In this document: in pieces, positions 1 to 9,400 of the stretch | How the letters are laid out: each line of letters starts with the position of its first letter | How positions within the stretch are numbered: position 1 is the first letter of the stretch | NCBI GenBank assembly: GCA_029266415.1 | Contig: JAQSWW010000002.1 | Span: 1 to 51,858, forward strand | Source: Actinomycetospora sp. | GTDB lineage: Bacteria; Actinomycetota; Actinomycetes; Mycobacteriales; Pseudonocardiaceae | Direction of reading: 5' to 3' | DNA: 51,858 nt | Notes under the pieces: model-generated | The model's database searches: none | What the model was told of the DNA's origin: nothing | Seen by the model: only the letters and a program-made list of their open reading frames with translations | Program-made: the position numbers and the translations under genes

Positions 1-33
1 ACGACACCGGGTCCTCGTCCCCGGGAGCACCCT

Positions 34-452
34 GTGTCCTCGTCCGTCGACCTCGCGCCCGCGCGGGGGGTCCCGTCCGCACGGCACGGGGCGCTCCGCG
101 GGCCGCGCGAGCACACCCACCGGCGCCCCGGGGCCATCCTGGGCCTCGCCGGGGCCGTGCCCTACCCGGCGTGGCGCACCCCGCCCTCGATGGGCCCGCC
201 GCTGACCGTGCTGATCCCGTCCCACATCGAGGAGGCGGCGCTCCCCGCGGCGCTGGCCCCGCCCTGTTCGTCACCGAGCGGGTGTGGACCGTGCGGCGGC
301 AGGGGCCGAAGGCGATGGCCCTCGCCGCACCGATCGTCATCGAGTTCGTCTACGACCTGTTCCAGCAAGCCGTCTACCTGCGCGCGGCCGCCGACTCGCT
401 GTTCCGCCGCACCACCAGCTGGCACCACGCCAACGACACCCTCGGGAGCTGA
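34..452 (+). pseudogene. Family 2 glycosyltransferase remnant (N- and C-terminal ends fused by a deletion)
   Basis: Two pieces of one glycosyltransferase lie in different frames. The first (frame of base 34) carries LTVLIPSHIEEAALPAAL at about 199-252, which matches the N-terminal nucleotide-binding strand of GT2 enzymes (TVLIPxHNEEA). The second, ending at 450-452, reads FVTERVWTVRRQGPKAMALA and then LFQQAVYLRAAADSLFRR, typical of the C-terminal end of membrane GT2 enzymes. The whole catalytic middle with its DxD and QxxRW regions is absent. The join lies near 252-262. I infer loss of several hundred bases, so the product cannot be active. The 5' end is uncertain: GTG at 34 and ATG at 190 are both possible. 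The stop lies 1 bp before the next ATG, so this was probably the first gene of a sortase operon. Confidence 0.6.
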
Positions 453-453
453 C

Positions 454-612
454 ATGTACGGGAAGATCGGCAGTACCGCCCTCGCCGCCGGCGCACCGGC
501 CGCCACCCTGGCCTACACCGGCCTGCCCCTGCTCTTGCTGATCGTGTCGGCGCTGACGCTGCTCGCGGCCGGGTTCGCGCTCCTGCGCCTGGTGCCCCGT
601 GGGCAGCGGTAG
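454..612 (+). CDS. 52-residue LAYTG sorting-signal protein
   Basis: A tiny protein made almost only of a cell-wall sorting signal. It has about 18 N-terminal residues, then LAYTG (residues 19-23), a hydrophobic segment (about 24-43) and a basic tail ending VPRGQR. Class E sortases are known to prefer LAXTG over LPXTG, and the next gene is a class E sortase whose start lies inside this gene (14-bp overlap), so enzyme and probable substrate are encoded together. GGGAG lies about 7 bases before the ATG. There is no classical signal peptide ahead of the motif. The mature part after cleavage would be under 25 residues, too short for a normal surface protein. It could be a sorting-signal remnant of a larger protein, a lipid-II-linked peptide or a sortase decoy. 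Function unknown. Confidence 0.6.
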   Translation: MYGKIGSTALAAGAPAATLAYTGLPLLLLIVSALTLLAAGFALLRLVPRGQR

Positions 613-1456
613 ACCCGGGCGGTCGGCCGCCCGGCGGCTCGTGCGGGGCGTCGCGCTGGTGCTGGTGACCCTGGGCGTCGTCGTCCTGCTCTACGCGGGC
701 CACGAGCTCTACGGCACCGGCGTGGCGTCCGACCGCGCCCAGCAGACGGCCTCGCGGCTCCTCGAGCAGGAGTGGGCCACCCCGACCGGCGTGGTGCCGA
801 CGGCCGACGACGCCCCGCGGCACGGCGAGCCCGTCGCCCGGATCCGCATCCCCGCCCTCGGTCCGGACTGGTCGTACACGGTGCGCGAGGGCACCGACGA
901 GGACGTGCTCGCGGACGGTCCGGGCCACTACACCGGCACCGCGCTGCCCGGCGAGGCCGGCAACGTGGCGATCGCCGCGCACCGGGTCGGCCACGGCGCG
1001 CCCTTCGACGGTCTCGGCACCCTCGCCGGCTGCGAGGAGGTCGTCCTCGAGACCCGTGACCGGTGGCTGGTCTACCGGGTGCTGCCCGACGCCGCGACCG
1101 CCTGCGCCGGGGTCGCCGCGCCCTCCGGCCCCTACGCGGGTCTCGTCGGGCGCGAGGTCGTCCCGCCGACCCGGACCGACGTCATCGCTGCGGTGCCGGG
1201 GCGACCCGACCTCGTCCCGGACGAGCCCGCTCACCTGCTGACCCTGACCACGTGCCACCCGCGCTTCTCCGCCCGCGAGAGGCTGGTCATCCACGCGGCC
1301 CTCGCCGAGGGTGCCCAGGTCCGCGCGGGGACAGCCGCTACTCGACGTCCTCGTCGTCGCGGGCGAGGAAGGTCGCGAAGCGGTCGGCGGCGCCCGCGTG
1401 CTCGGGATGGGCGTCGACGAAGGCGCGGAGGCGGTCAGCCAGCCAGGCCAGGCTGA
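599..1456 (+). CDS. Class E sortase
   Basis: Membrane-anchored transpeptidase that joins LAXTG proteins to the cell wall. An N-terminal basic stretch and one membrane segment (about 19-39) precede the extracellular sortase domain. Catalytic residues are visible: His128 in NVAIAAHRVGHG, Cys219 in LTTCHPRF, and an arginine nine residues later (R228) in SARERL, the spacing seen in sortase E. The GTG start at 599 lies inside the upstream LAYTG gene, so translation is probably coupled. The domain ends near residue 240. The frame then stays open for about 45 Arg/Gly-rich residues that are antisense to the DUF6104 gene at 1338-1514. That tail may be a real extension created by convergent overlap, or the true stop may have been lost. 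The family call is firm; the 3' end is not. Confidence 0.85.
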   Translation: MGSGRPGRSAARRLVRGVALVLVTLGVVVLLYAGHELYGTGVASDRAQQTASRLLEQEWATPTGVVPTADDAPRHGEPVARIRIPALGPDWSYTVREGTDEDVLADGPGHYTGTALPGEAGNVAIAAHRVGHGAPFDGLGTLAGCEEVVLETRDRWLVYRVLPDAATACAGVAAPSGPYAGLVGREVVPPTRTDVIAAVPGRPDLVPDEPAHLLTLTTCHPRFSARERLVIHAALAEGAQVRAGTAATRRPRRRGRGRSRSGRRRPRARDGRRRRRGGGQPARPG

Positions 1457-1514
1457 CCTCCTCCTCGCCCCGCCGGTCCTCGAGCTCCTCGATCCCGCGA
1501 TCGGTGAAGTACAC
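1338..1514 (-). CDS. DUF6104 small protein, downstream of kgd
   Basis: 58-residue acidic protein that begins VYFTDRGIEELEDRRGEEEV, the hallmark of the DUF6104 family. It continues with a WLADRLRAFVD helix and an acidic end (ARDDEDVE). Family members have about the same length and are commonly encoded next to the oxoglutarate decarboxylase gene in actinomycetes. Here the gene follows the kgd stop codon by 16 bp on the same strand, so co-transcription is likely. The GTG at 1512-1514 is chosen because it gives the family's (M)YFTDRGIEEL start. No biochemical function is known. The 3' two thirds overlap the end of the sortase frame on the other strand; coding strength favours this gene in the overlap. 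Confidence 0.85.
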   Translation of the reverse strand: MYFTDRGIEELEDRRGEEEVSLAWLADRLRAFVDAHPEHAGAADRFATFLARDDEDVE

Positions 1515-1530
1515 GGCTAGTCCGCAGCCA

Positions 1531-4500
1531 CTAGTCGGACAGCGCCTCGGCGATGAGCGCCTTCTGCTCCACCTCGTGCACCTTGGCGACGCCGGCCGCC
1601 GGGGCGGCCATGCGGCGCCGGGAGACGCGCGTGAGCGAGGGCAGCCGGCCGTCCATCCGCTCCGGCAGCCACAGGCCCAGGAAAGGCCAGGCGCCCTGGT
1701 TGGCCGGCTCCTCCTGCACCCACCGGACGTCCTGGCGGGCGTTCGGGTACCGGTCGAGGACGGCGGCCAGCTCCTCGGTGGCCACCGGGTAGAGCTGCTC
1801 CATCCGCACGATCGCGGTGTCGTGCGTGCGGCCCGCCTTCTCGCGCGCGGCGACCAGCTCGTAGTAGATCTTGCCGGCGCAGAGCAGGAGTCGCGTGACG
1901 CCGTCCGTGCCGCCGTCGGCGAACGCGGGGTCGTCGAGGATCGGCCGGTAGCCGCCCGAGGTGAAGTCCTCGACCCGGCTGACCGCGGCCTTGTTCCGCA
2001 GCATCGACTTCGGGGTGAACACGATGAGCGGGCGGCGCACGCCGTCGGTGGCGTGGCGGCGCAGCAGGTGGAAGTAGTTCGCTGGGCTCGACGGCACCGC
2101 GACGGTCATGGACCCCTCGGCGCACAGGGTCAGGAACCGCTCGATACGCCCCGAGGTGTGGTCGGGACCCTGGCCCTCGTGGCCGTGCGGCAGCAGCAGC
2201 ACGACGTCCGAGGTCTGGCCCCACTTCGCCTCACCGGACGAGATGAACTCGTCGATGATCGACTGGGCGCCGTTGACGAAGTCGCCGAACTGCGCCTCCC
2301 ACAGCACCAGCGCGTCGGTGTTGGCCACCGAGTAGCCGTACTCGAACCCGACCGCGGCGAACTCGGAGAGCGCCGAGTCGTAGGGCATGAACTTGCCCTG
2401 GTCGGCGGTCAGGTTGCGCAGGGGGTAGTACTCGGCGCCGGTGTGGCGGTCGATGACCACCGAGTGGCGCTGGACGAACGTCCCGCGCCGCGAGTCCTGG
2501 CCGGACAGGCGCACCAGCTTGCCGTCGATGAGCAGCGACCCCCAGGCCAGCAGCTCGGCGTAGGCCCAGTCGATGCCCTCGTCGCTGTCGACCGCCGCGG
2601 CCTTGCTGCGGCGCTCGAGCACCGGCTTGACGCGCGGGTGCACCGCGAAGCCCTCGGGCAGGTCGACGTGCGCGCGGGCGATGCGCTGGATGACCTCGAG
2701 CGGCACCGCGGTCTGCAGGGAGTTCGGCACCGCCTGCTCGTACTCGACCGACGGGCTGGGCGCCGGGTCGGCCTTCTCGAGCTCGCGGACCTCGTTGAAC
2801 ACGTGCTCGAGCTGGCTGCCGTAGTCGCGCAGCGCGTGCTCGGCCTCCTCGAGCGAGATGTCGCCGCGGCCGATCAGCGACTCGGTGTAGGTCTTGCGCA
2901 CCGAGCGCTTGGCGTCGATGACGTCGTACATCTCCGGCTGGGTCATCGAGGGGTCGTCGCCCTCGTTGTGGCCCCGGCGCCGGTAGCAGATCATGTCGAT
3001 CACGACGTCGGAGTGCCAGCGCTCGCGGAACTCGACCGCGAGGCGCGCCACCCAGACGCAGGCCTCCGGGTCGTCACCGTTCACGTGGAAGACCGGCGCG
3101 TCGATCATCTTCGCGACGTCGGTGCAGTAGTGGGTCGAGCGGGTGTGCTCGGGCGCGGTGGTGAAGCCGACCTGGTTGTTGACGACGACGTGCACGGTGC
3201 CGCCGGTGCGGTAGCCGCGCAGCAGCGCGAGGTTCAGCGTCTCGGCCACCACGCCCTGGCCCGCGAACGCGGCGTCGCCGTGCATGGCCACCGGCAGCAC
3301 CGTGAAGCCGTCCGGGCCCTTGTCGAGGATGTCCTGCTTGGCCCGCGCGATGCCCTGCATCACCGGGTCGACGGCCTCGAGGTGCGACGGGTTGCTGGTC
3401 AGCGACACGGTGGTCTCGCCGTCGCCGAACATCCGGAAGAACTTGCCCTCGGCGCCGAGGTGGTACTTCACGTCGCCGGAGCCGTGCGCCTGGCCCGGGT
3501 CGAGGTTGCCCGAGCCGCCCGCGGTGCGGCATGCCGATGACGACCTCGTCCAGCTCGTGCGCCGCCGCCGTGTCGAGGACGGCGTCGAGCAGCGGGATGA
3601 CCGTCTCGGCGCCCTCAAGCGAAAAGCGCTTCTGTCCGACGTACTTGGTCTGCAGGAACGCCTCGAACGCCTCGGCCGCGTTGAGCTTTGACAGGATGTA
3701 CTTCTGCTCGGCGACCGGCACCTTCTCGTGCGGCTTCTCGATGCGCTCCTGCAGCCACGCGCGCTTGGCGGGGTCGAGGATGTGCATGTACTCGACGCCG
3801 ATGGTGCGGCAGTACGAGTCGCGCAGCCGTCCGAGGACGTCGCGCAGCTTCATGCAGCCGCTGCCCGCGAACCCGTCGACGGGGAACTCGCGGTCGAGGT
3901 CCCACAGCGTGAGCCCGTGCGAGGCGATGTCCAGGTCGGGGTGCTTGCGCTGCGGGTGGCTCAACGGGTCCGTGTCGGCCATGAGGTGGCCGCGCGTGCG
4001 GTACGCGTCGATCAGCTCGATGATCCGGGCGGTGCGGTCGATCTGCGACGACGGCAGGTCCTGGCGCCAGCGGATCGGCTCGTAGGGGATCCGCAGCGAC
4101 GCGAAGATGTCGTCGTAGAACTCCTCCTCGCCGAGCACGAGGTGGTGGATCCGGCGCAGGAAGTCGCCCGACTCGGCGCCCTGGATGATCCGGTGGTCGT
4201 ACGTGGACGTCAGCGTGATGATCTTGCTGATGCCCATCTCGGCGAGCTTCTCCTCGCTCGCCCCCTGGAACTCCGCGGGGTACTCCATCGCACCGACACC
4301 GACGATGCAGCCCTGGCCGACGGTCAGGCGCGGCACCGAGTGGTTGGTGCCGATCGTGCCCGGGTTGGTCAGCGAGATCGTGACGCCGGCGAAGTCCTCG
4401 GCGGTCAGCTTGTTGGTGCGCGCCTTGCGCACCATGTCCTCGTACGCGGCCCAGAACTGCGAGAAGTTCATGTTCTCGCAGCCCTTGAGGGCGACCACCA

Positions 4501-5374
4501 CGAGCGAGCGCGACCCGTCCTTGGCCTTCAGGTCCATCGCCAGGCCGAGGTTGACGTGCCCCGGGTCGACGACGGCGGGCTTGCCCTTCTCGTCCTCCCC
4601 GAAGTGGCGGTTCATGTTCGGGAAGTCCGCGAGGGCGCGGACCATCGCGTAGCCCAGCAGGTGGGTGAACGACACCTTCCCGCCGCGCGAGCGCTGCAGG
4701 TGGTTGTTGATCACGATGCGGTTGTCCGCGAGCAGCTTCGCCGGCACCGCACGCACGCTCGTCGCCGTCGGCAGCTGCAGCGACGCGGTCATGTTCTTCG
4801 CGATGGCGTTCGCGGCACCACGCAGCGGACGGGTGGTCTCGGCGGTGCCGTCGCCGGCGCCGGGCTGCGCGGACTTCGCGGGGCTCGTCGTGCCCGCCGC
4901 CGGCTTGCTCGTGGGGGGCTCCTCGCCCGTGCGCGACGACGTCGTGCGCCCCGAGCCCGCGGCCGCCGACGACGGGGCAGCGCTGTCGGTGTCGCCGCCG
5001 GAGGTGGCGCTGCCGTTGCCGCTCGACCCGCTGCCGGCACCGCCCGACCCGTCGGTGCGCGCCTGCCCGTTGCCGGACGAGGGGGCCGGGGTGTCCGCCG
5101 CGGGCGCGGTGGCGCCGGAGGTGGTGTCGGCGGGCGCCGGAGGTGCCGAGCCGCCGCTGCCCGAGGCGTCCGGGGCGGACGCGGGCGACGACGCGGACGA
5201 GCCCGCGGAGACAGTCGTCGCCCCCGCGTCGGCGCTTTCGGCGGGGGCGTAGTCGGCGAAGAACTCGTGCCAGGCCGCGTCGACCGAGTCGGGGTCGGCG
5301 AGGTAGCGCTGGTACATCTCGTCGACCAGCCACTCGTTGGGTCCGAACTGCGCGGTCGAACTACTACTCGACAC
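1531..5374 (-). pseudogene. kgd: Multifunctional 2-oxoglutarate decarboxylase/dehydrogenase E2-E1 (Kgd), broken by an internal deletion and frameshift
   Basis: TCA-cycle enzyme that decarboxylates 2-oxoglutarate (thiamine diphosphate E1) and carries an N-terminal acyltransferase domain, as in mycobacterial Kgd (about 1,230 residues). The 5' frame begins with the [16 protein letters not shown] helix, then a long Ala/Ser/Gly/Thr/Pro linker, then the E2 core with [14 protein letters not shown] and [14 protein letters not shown]. It enters E1 and reads [11 protein letters not shown] before leaving frame near 3511. The other frame resumes at [20 protein letters not shown] and runs intact to the stop, including [17 protein letters not shown]. 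Compared with the family (GRLNVLANIVGKPY...EFEGNLxP), about 19 conserved residues are missing; RL is followed by one stray G, so a 3n+2 deletion (about 56 nt) fits. E1 would not be made if this is real. Loss of such a central enzyme makes an assembly collapse a serious alternative. Confidence 0.85.
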
Positions 5375-5428
5375 GACTCAGGATCGCCTCAATCAGTCGT
5401 CGCGGTGACGGTGGGAGCAGCGTCCAGA

Positions 5429-6254
5429 TTAGCGCTTGACACCGGCCGTGGTCGGTGCCGTGTCGCCTACTGCACCGGTCCATGCGACTGGTACCCGCGC
5501 CGAGGGCGCTGTCCGTCCCGCGCAGGGTTCCCGTTCGCCCACCGGCCGTACCGGTTCCGGGTCGCTCGTCGCGCCGCCCCCGGTCTCGACCCCGCCCTGC
5601 GGCATCGCGGGCATCTGGCCGGGCAGATCGACGACGATCGTGGCGACGCCGATGGTCAGGCCGCCCTGGACGGCGTCGGTGCCGAAGGCCTGGTTGAGCG
5701 CGGTCGCGGCCGTCGAGGACAGGCGGACGGTGGTGCCGGTCAGCGTGGCCGTGCCGGCCGCGACGTCGGTCTGGATCGGCTGGAGCGTCGAGCCGTCGAG
5801 GTCGAACAGCACGGCGGACTCGGCGAGGTCTGGCCGCCGGCGCTGACCTTGCCGCTCAGCGTCGCGGGGTTGCCCGGGTCGACGACGACGTCGGTGAGCC
5901 GGACCTCGGTGTCGCCCTTGGTCAGGCTCAGGCCGCTGCCGTCGTGCTCGATGCGGCCCTGCACGTAGGGGTTCGCGGTGCCCGGCGCGTAGACGGTGAC
6001 GTTGCCGCCGGTGATCGGGAACCGCACGCTCCCGTCCGCCAGCGTCGCGTCCCCGGTGACGCCCGGGGCGACCTCGAGCTGGGTCGGGCGTGGGTGAAGC
6101 CGGAGTCGAGCCGCACCGAGGTCGACTGCCCGGTGAGGTCGGGGATGGTGGCGATCGGCTCGGCGGCGACGGCGGTGCCGGTCGTAATGCCGGTCAGGGC
6201 CAGTGCGGCGGCCCCCGACACGATCACGGTGGCGAGCCTGCGAGGAATGCTCAC
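5429..6254 (-). pseudogene. Secreted protein of unknown function, frameshifted twice
   Basis: The GTG at 6254 opens a signal peptide (SIPRRLATVIVSGAAALALT, AVAA cleavage region), followed by a mature start PIATIPDLTGQSTSVRL. Three frames must be joined to read one protein. The first ends near 6086 at GFTHA. The middle runs QLEVAPGVTGDATLADGS to VSAGGQT near 5830. The last runs from AESAVLFDLDGSTLQPIQ to the TAA at 5429. Both joins are repaired by adding one base (for example gccc[t]gaccc near 6086). The C-terminal 45 residues after VDLPG are Pro/Gly/Thr-rich, as in a cell-wall linker. I recognise the layout as a common actinomycete secreted family but know no function. Two isolated one-base losses suggest sequencing error as much as decay. 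Confidence 0.6.
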
Positions 6255-6417
6255 GGGAAGGGCCTCTCCGGGCGAGGCCGGCGTCGTCGCCGACCTCCTG
6301 CCCTCCCTTCCGTTGTGCACGAGCGAACGATTCGCGGATTCACCGATCCGTCACGACGTGAACCGACACCGCCGGGAGAACGAACACTGCGGCTCGCGAT
6401 CGCGCTCCGCGCCCGTA

Positions 6418-9400
6418 TCAGCTCACGCGGGCGAGGTCGTCGCTGTCGTCGTCGTCGGCGAGGGCGCCCTCGCCCACGGCCTCGTCGATGGTCCCGGCGC
6501 CCGCGCGCCACAGCCGGGCGTAGGCGCCGTCGAGGGCGAGCAGCTCGCCGTGCGTGCCCTCCTCGAGGATGCGCCCGCCGTCGATGACCACGACGTGGTC
6601 GGCCCGCGCGGCCGTGGCCAGACGGTGCGCGACGACGAACGTGGTGCGCGGGGCGGCGAGGCGCTCGCCCGCGGCCAGGACCGCGGTCTCGGTGGCCGGG
6701 TCGAGGGCCGCGGTGGCCTCGTCGAGCAGCAGCAGGCGCGGGTCGACCAGCTCGGCGCGGGCCAGCGCGACGAGCTGGCGCTGCCCGGCCGAGAGCCCGC
6801 CGCCGCGTTCGCCCACCGGCTGGCGGAACCCCGCGGGCAGCGACGCGATCATCTCGTAGGCGCCGACGTCGCGGGCCGCCTGCTCGATGCGCGCCGGCGT
6901 GGCTTCCGGGTCGCCGTAGGCGATATTGGAGGCGACGTCGCCGACGAACAGGTGCGCCTCCTGCGGGACGACGCCGAGGCGGCGGTGCAGGGTCGGCAGG
7001 TCGTGCTCGCGGATGTCGACGCCGTCCACGAGCACGGTGCCCGCGGTGACGTCGTAGAAGCGGGCGACGAGCTTGACCACCGTCGACTTGCCCGCGCCCG
7101 TCGCGCCGACCAACGCCACCGTCCGCCCCGCCGGGACGTGCAGCGAGAAGTCCGACAACGCCGGGGTCTCCGTGCCCGCGTAGGAGAACTCGACGTCGCG
7201 CAGTTCGACCTCGCCGCGCAGGTCGTCGAGCACCACGGGGTGCGCCGGCTCCGGCACCGAGGTGGGCGTGCGGAGCAGCTCGCCGATGCGCAGGAGGCCG
7301 ATGCGGGCCTGCTGGTAGCCGTCGAAGACCTGGGAGAGCTGCTGGACCGGGCCGAAGAACATCGCCAGGTAGAGCAGGAACGCGGCGAGCACGCCGGGGG
7401 AGAGCCCGCCGGTGGCCACCCGCGCGGCCCCGACGCCCAGCACGGCCGCCTGGGCGAGGTCGGAGAGCATGGCCGCGAAGGGGAAGTACGTCGCGATGAG
7501 CCGCTGCGCGCGCAGCCGGGCGCGGCGGTAGGCGTCGCTGTTGCCGGCGAACACGGCCGCGGAGCGCCGCTCGTGGGTGTGCGCCTGCGCGACCCGCAGG
7601 CCCGCTACGTTCTCCTGCAGGTCGGCGTTGACGACGCTGATCCGCTCGCGCGCCTCGGCGTAGGCCCGCGACGACAGCCGGCGGAAGACCACCGTCGCCG
7701 CGACCAGCACGGGCATGACGGCCAGCGACACGAGCGCCAGCTCGAGGTCGGTGACGAGCAGCGCCACGGCGACGCCGAGGATCGTCAGCACCGCGACGAC
7801 GGCCTGCGCGAGCCCGGTCTGCAGGAACGACGACAGCGCGTCGACGTCCGTGGTCATCCGGGTCATGATCCGGCCGCCGAGCTCGCGCTCGTAGAAGTCG
7901 AGGCCCAGGCGCTGGAGGTGGGCGAAACTGCGGGTGCGCAGCAGGAACAGGCGTCCCTCGCCGACCCGTGCGGTGAGCACCGTCTGCGTGGCGACCACCA
8001 CCCAGTCCAGCGCCACCACGGCGACGCCCAGCCCGACGGCCAGCCAGAGCACGTCGAGCGAGCCGGCCTGGATGCCGCCGTCGACGGCCAGGCGGGCCAG
8101 CGACGGGAACGCGACGGTGGCCGCGGCGTCGAGCGCGACGCACAGGACGACGAGCGCGAGCGCCCAGCGCACCGGCCGCAGCAGCCGGCCGAGGCGGAAG
8201 TCGGGGTCGGGGGCGGTGGGGTCCTCGCCGTGCAGGTCGGGGTCCTCGGTGGCCGGCGGCAGCCGGTCGAGCGCCTTGCGGATCTCCGGGGGCGCGGTGC
8301 CGTCGACCCCGCCGAGGGCCTCCGACCCGGCGGCGACCACGGCCGGCGCCGGCGCGGGCGCCGGCCGGTGGGGCTCCGGCGCGTCGGGCCACAGGGACCG
8401 AGTGATCGCCGTGCCCACGGTGGCGGGGGTGTCGGCGGGCTCCGGCTCGTCCTCGGGCACCCAGCCGGTCTCGTCGATGCGCTCCGCGGGCCCGGCCAGC
8501 AGCTCGCGGAACAGCCGGCAGCGCCCCTCGAGCTCCTCCCGGGTGCCCACGTCGACCACGCGCCCGCCGTCGAGCACGGCGATGCGGTCGGCGAGCGCCA
8601 GCGTCGAGCGCCGGTGCGCGATGACCAGGGTGGTGCGCTGCGCGGTGACCGTGCGCAGCGTCTCGCCGATCGCCGCCTCGGTGGTGGCGTCGACCGCGGA
8701 GGTGGCGTCGTCGAGGACGAGGATGCGGGGGTCGTAGAGCAGCGCGCGGGCGAGGGCCACGCGCTGGCGCTGGCCGCCCGAGAGGGTCAGGCCGCGCTCG
8801 CCGACGCGGGTGTCGTAGCCCTCGGGCAGCTCGCGGATGAACCCGTCGGCCTGCGCGGCGACCGCCGCGGCGCGCACCTGGTCGTCGGTGGCGTCGGGGG
8901 AGCCGTAGGCGATGTTGGCGAACACGGTGTCGGAGAAGAGGAAGGCCTCCTCGAACACCACGCCGACCGCGCGGCGCAGGGCGTCGAGCCGCAGGTCCCG
9001 CACGTCGACCGCCGCACCCGGCGGCCCGATGCGCAGGGCACCGCCCTGCAGGTCGTAGAACCGGGGCGCGAGCAGCGAGATCGTCGACTTGCCCGAGCCG
9101 GCCGTGCCGACCACGGCCATCGTCTCGCCGGGCGCGACCGTGAGCGACAGCCCGTCGAGCACCGGCTCGCTGCGGGCGTAGCCGAAGCGCACGTCGTCGA
9201 GCTCGAGGCCCAGCGGCCCGTCCGGGACGTCGCGAGCGCCCGGCGCGTCGACGATCTCGGGCTGGGAGTCGATGAGCTCGTAGACCCGCTCGACGCCGGC
9301 GCGGGCCAGCTGGCCGGTGACCACCAGGCTCGCGACCAGGCGCGCCGGGCCCACGAGCGCCGCGATGTAGGACGTGAACGCGATGAACACGCCGAGCGTG

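Noticed and set aside
1063-3540. Very long plus-strand open frame across the sortase and the kgd region.
   Set aside because: It is antisense to kgd, Arg/Val/Gln-rich and lacks domains; long stop-free antisense frames are expected at this GC content.
7250-8400. The ABC exporter as two adjacent half-transporter genes.
   Set aside because: The frame is continuous through the linker with no internal stop, and the total length fits known fused exporters.
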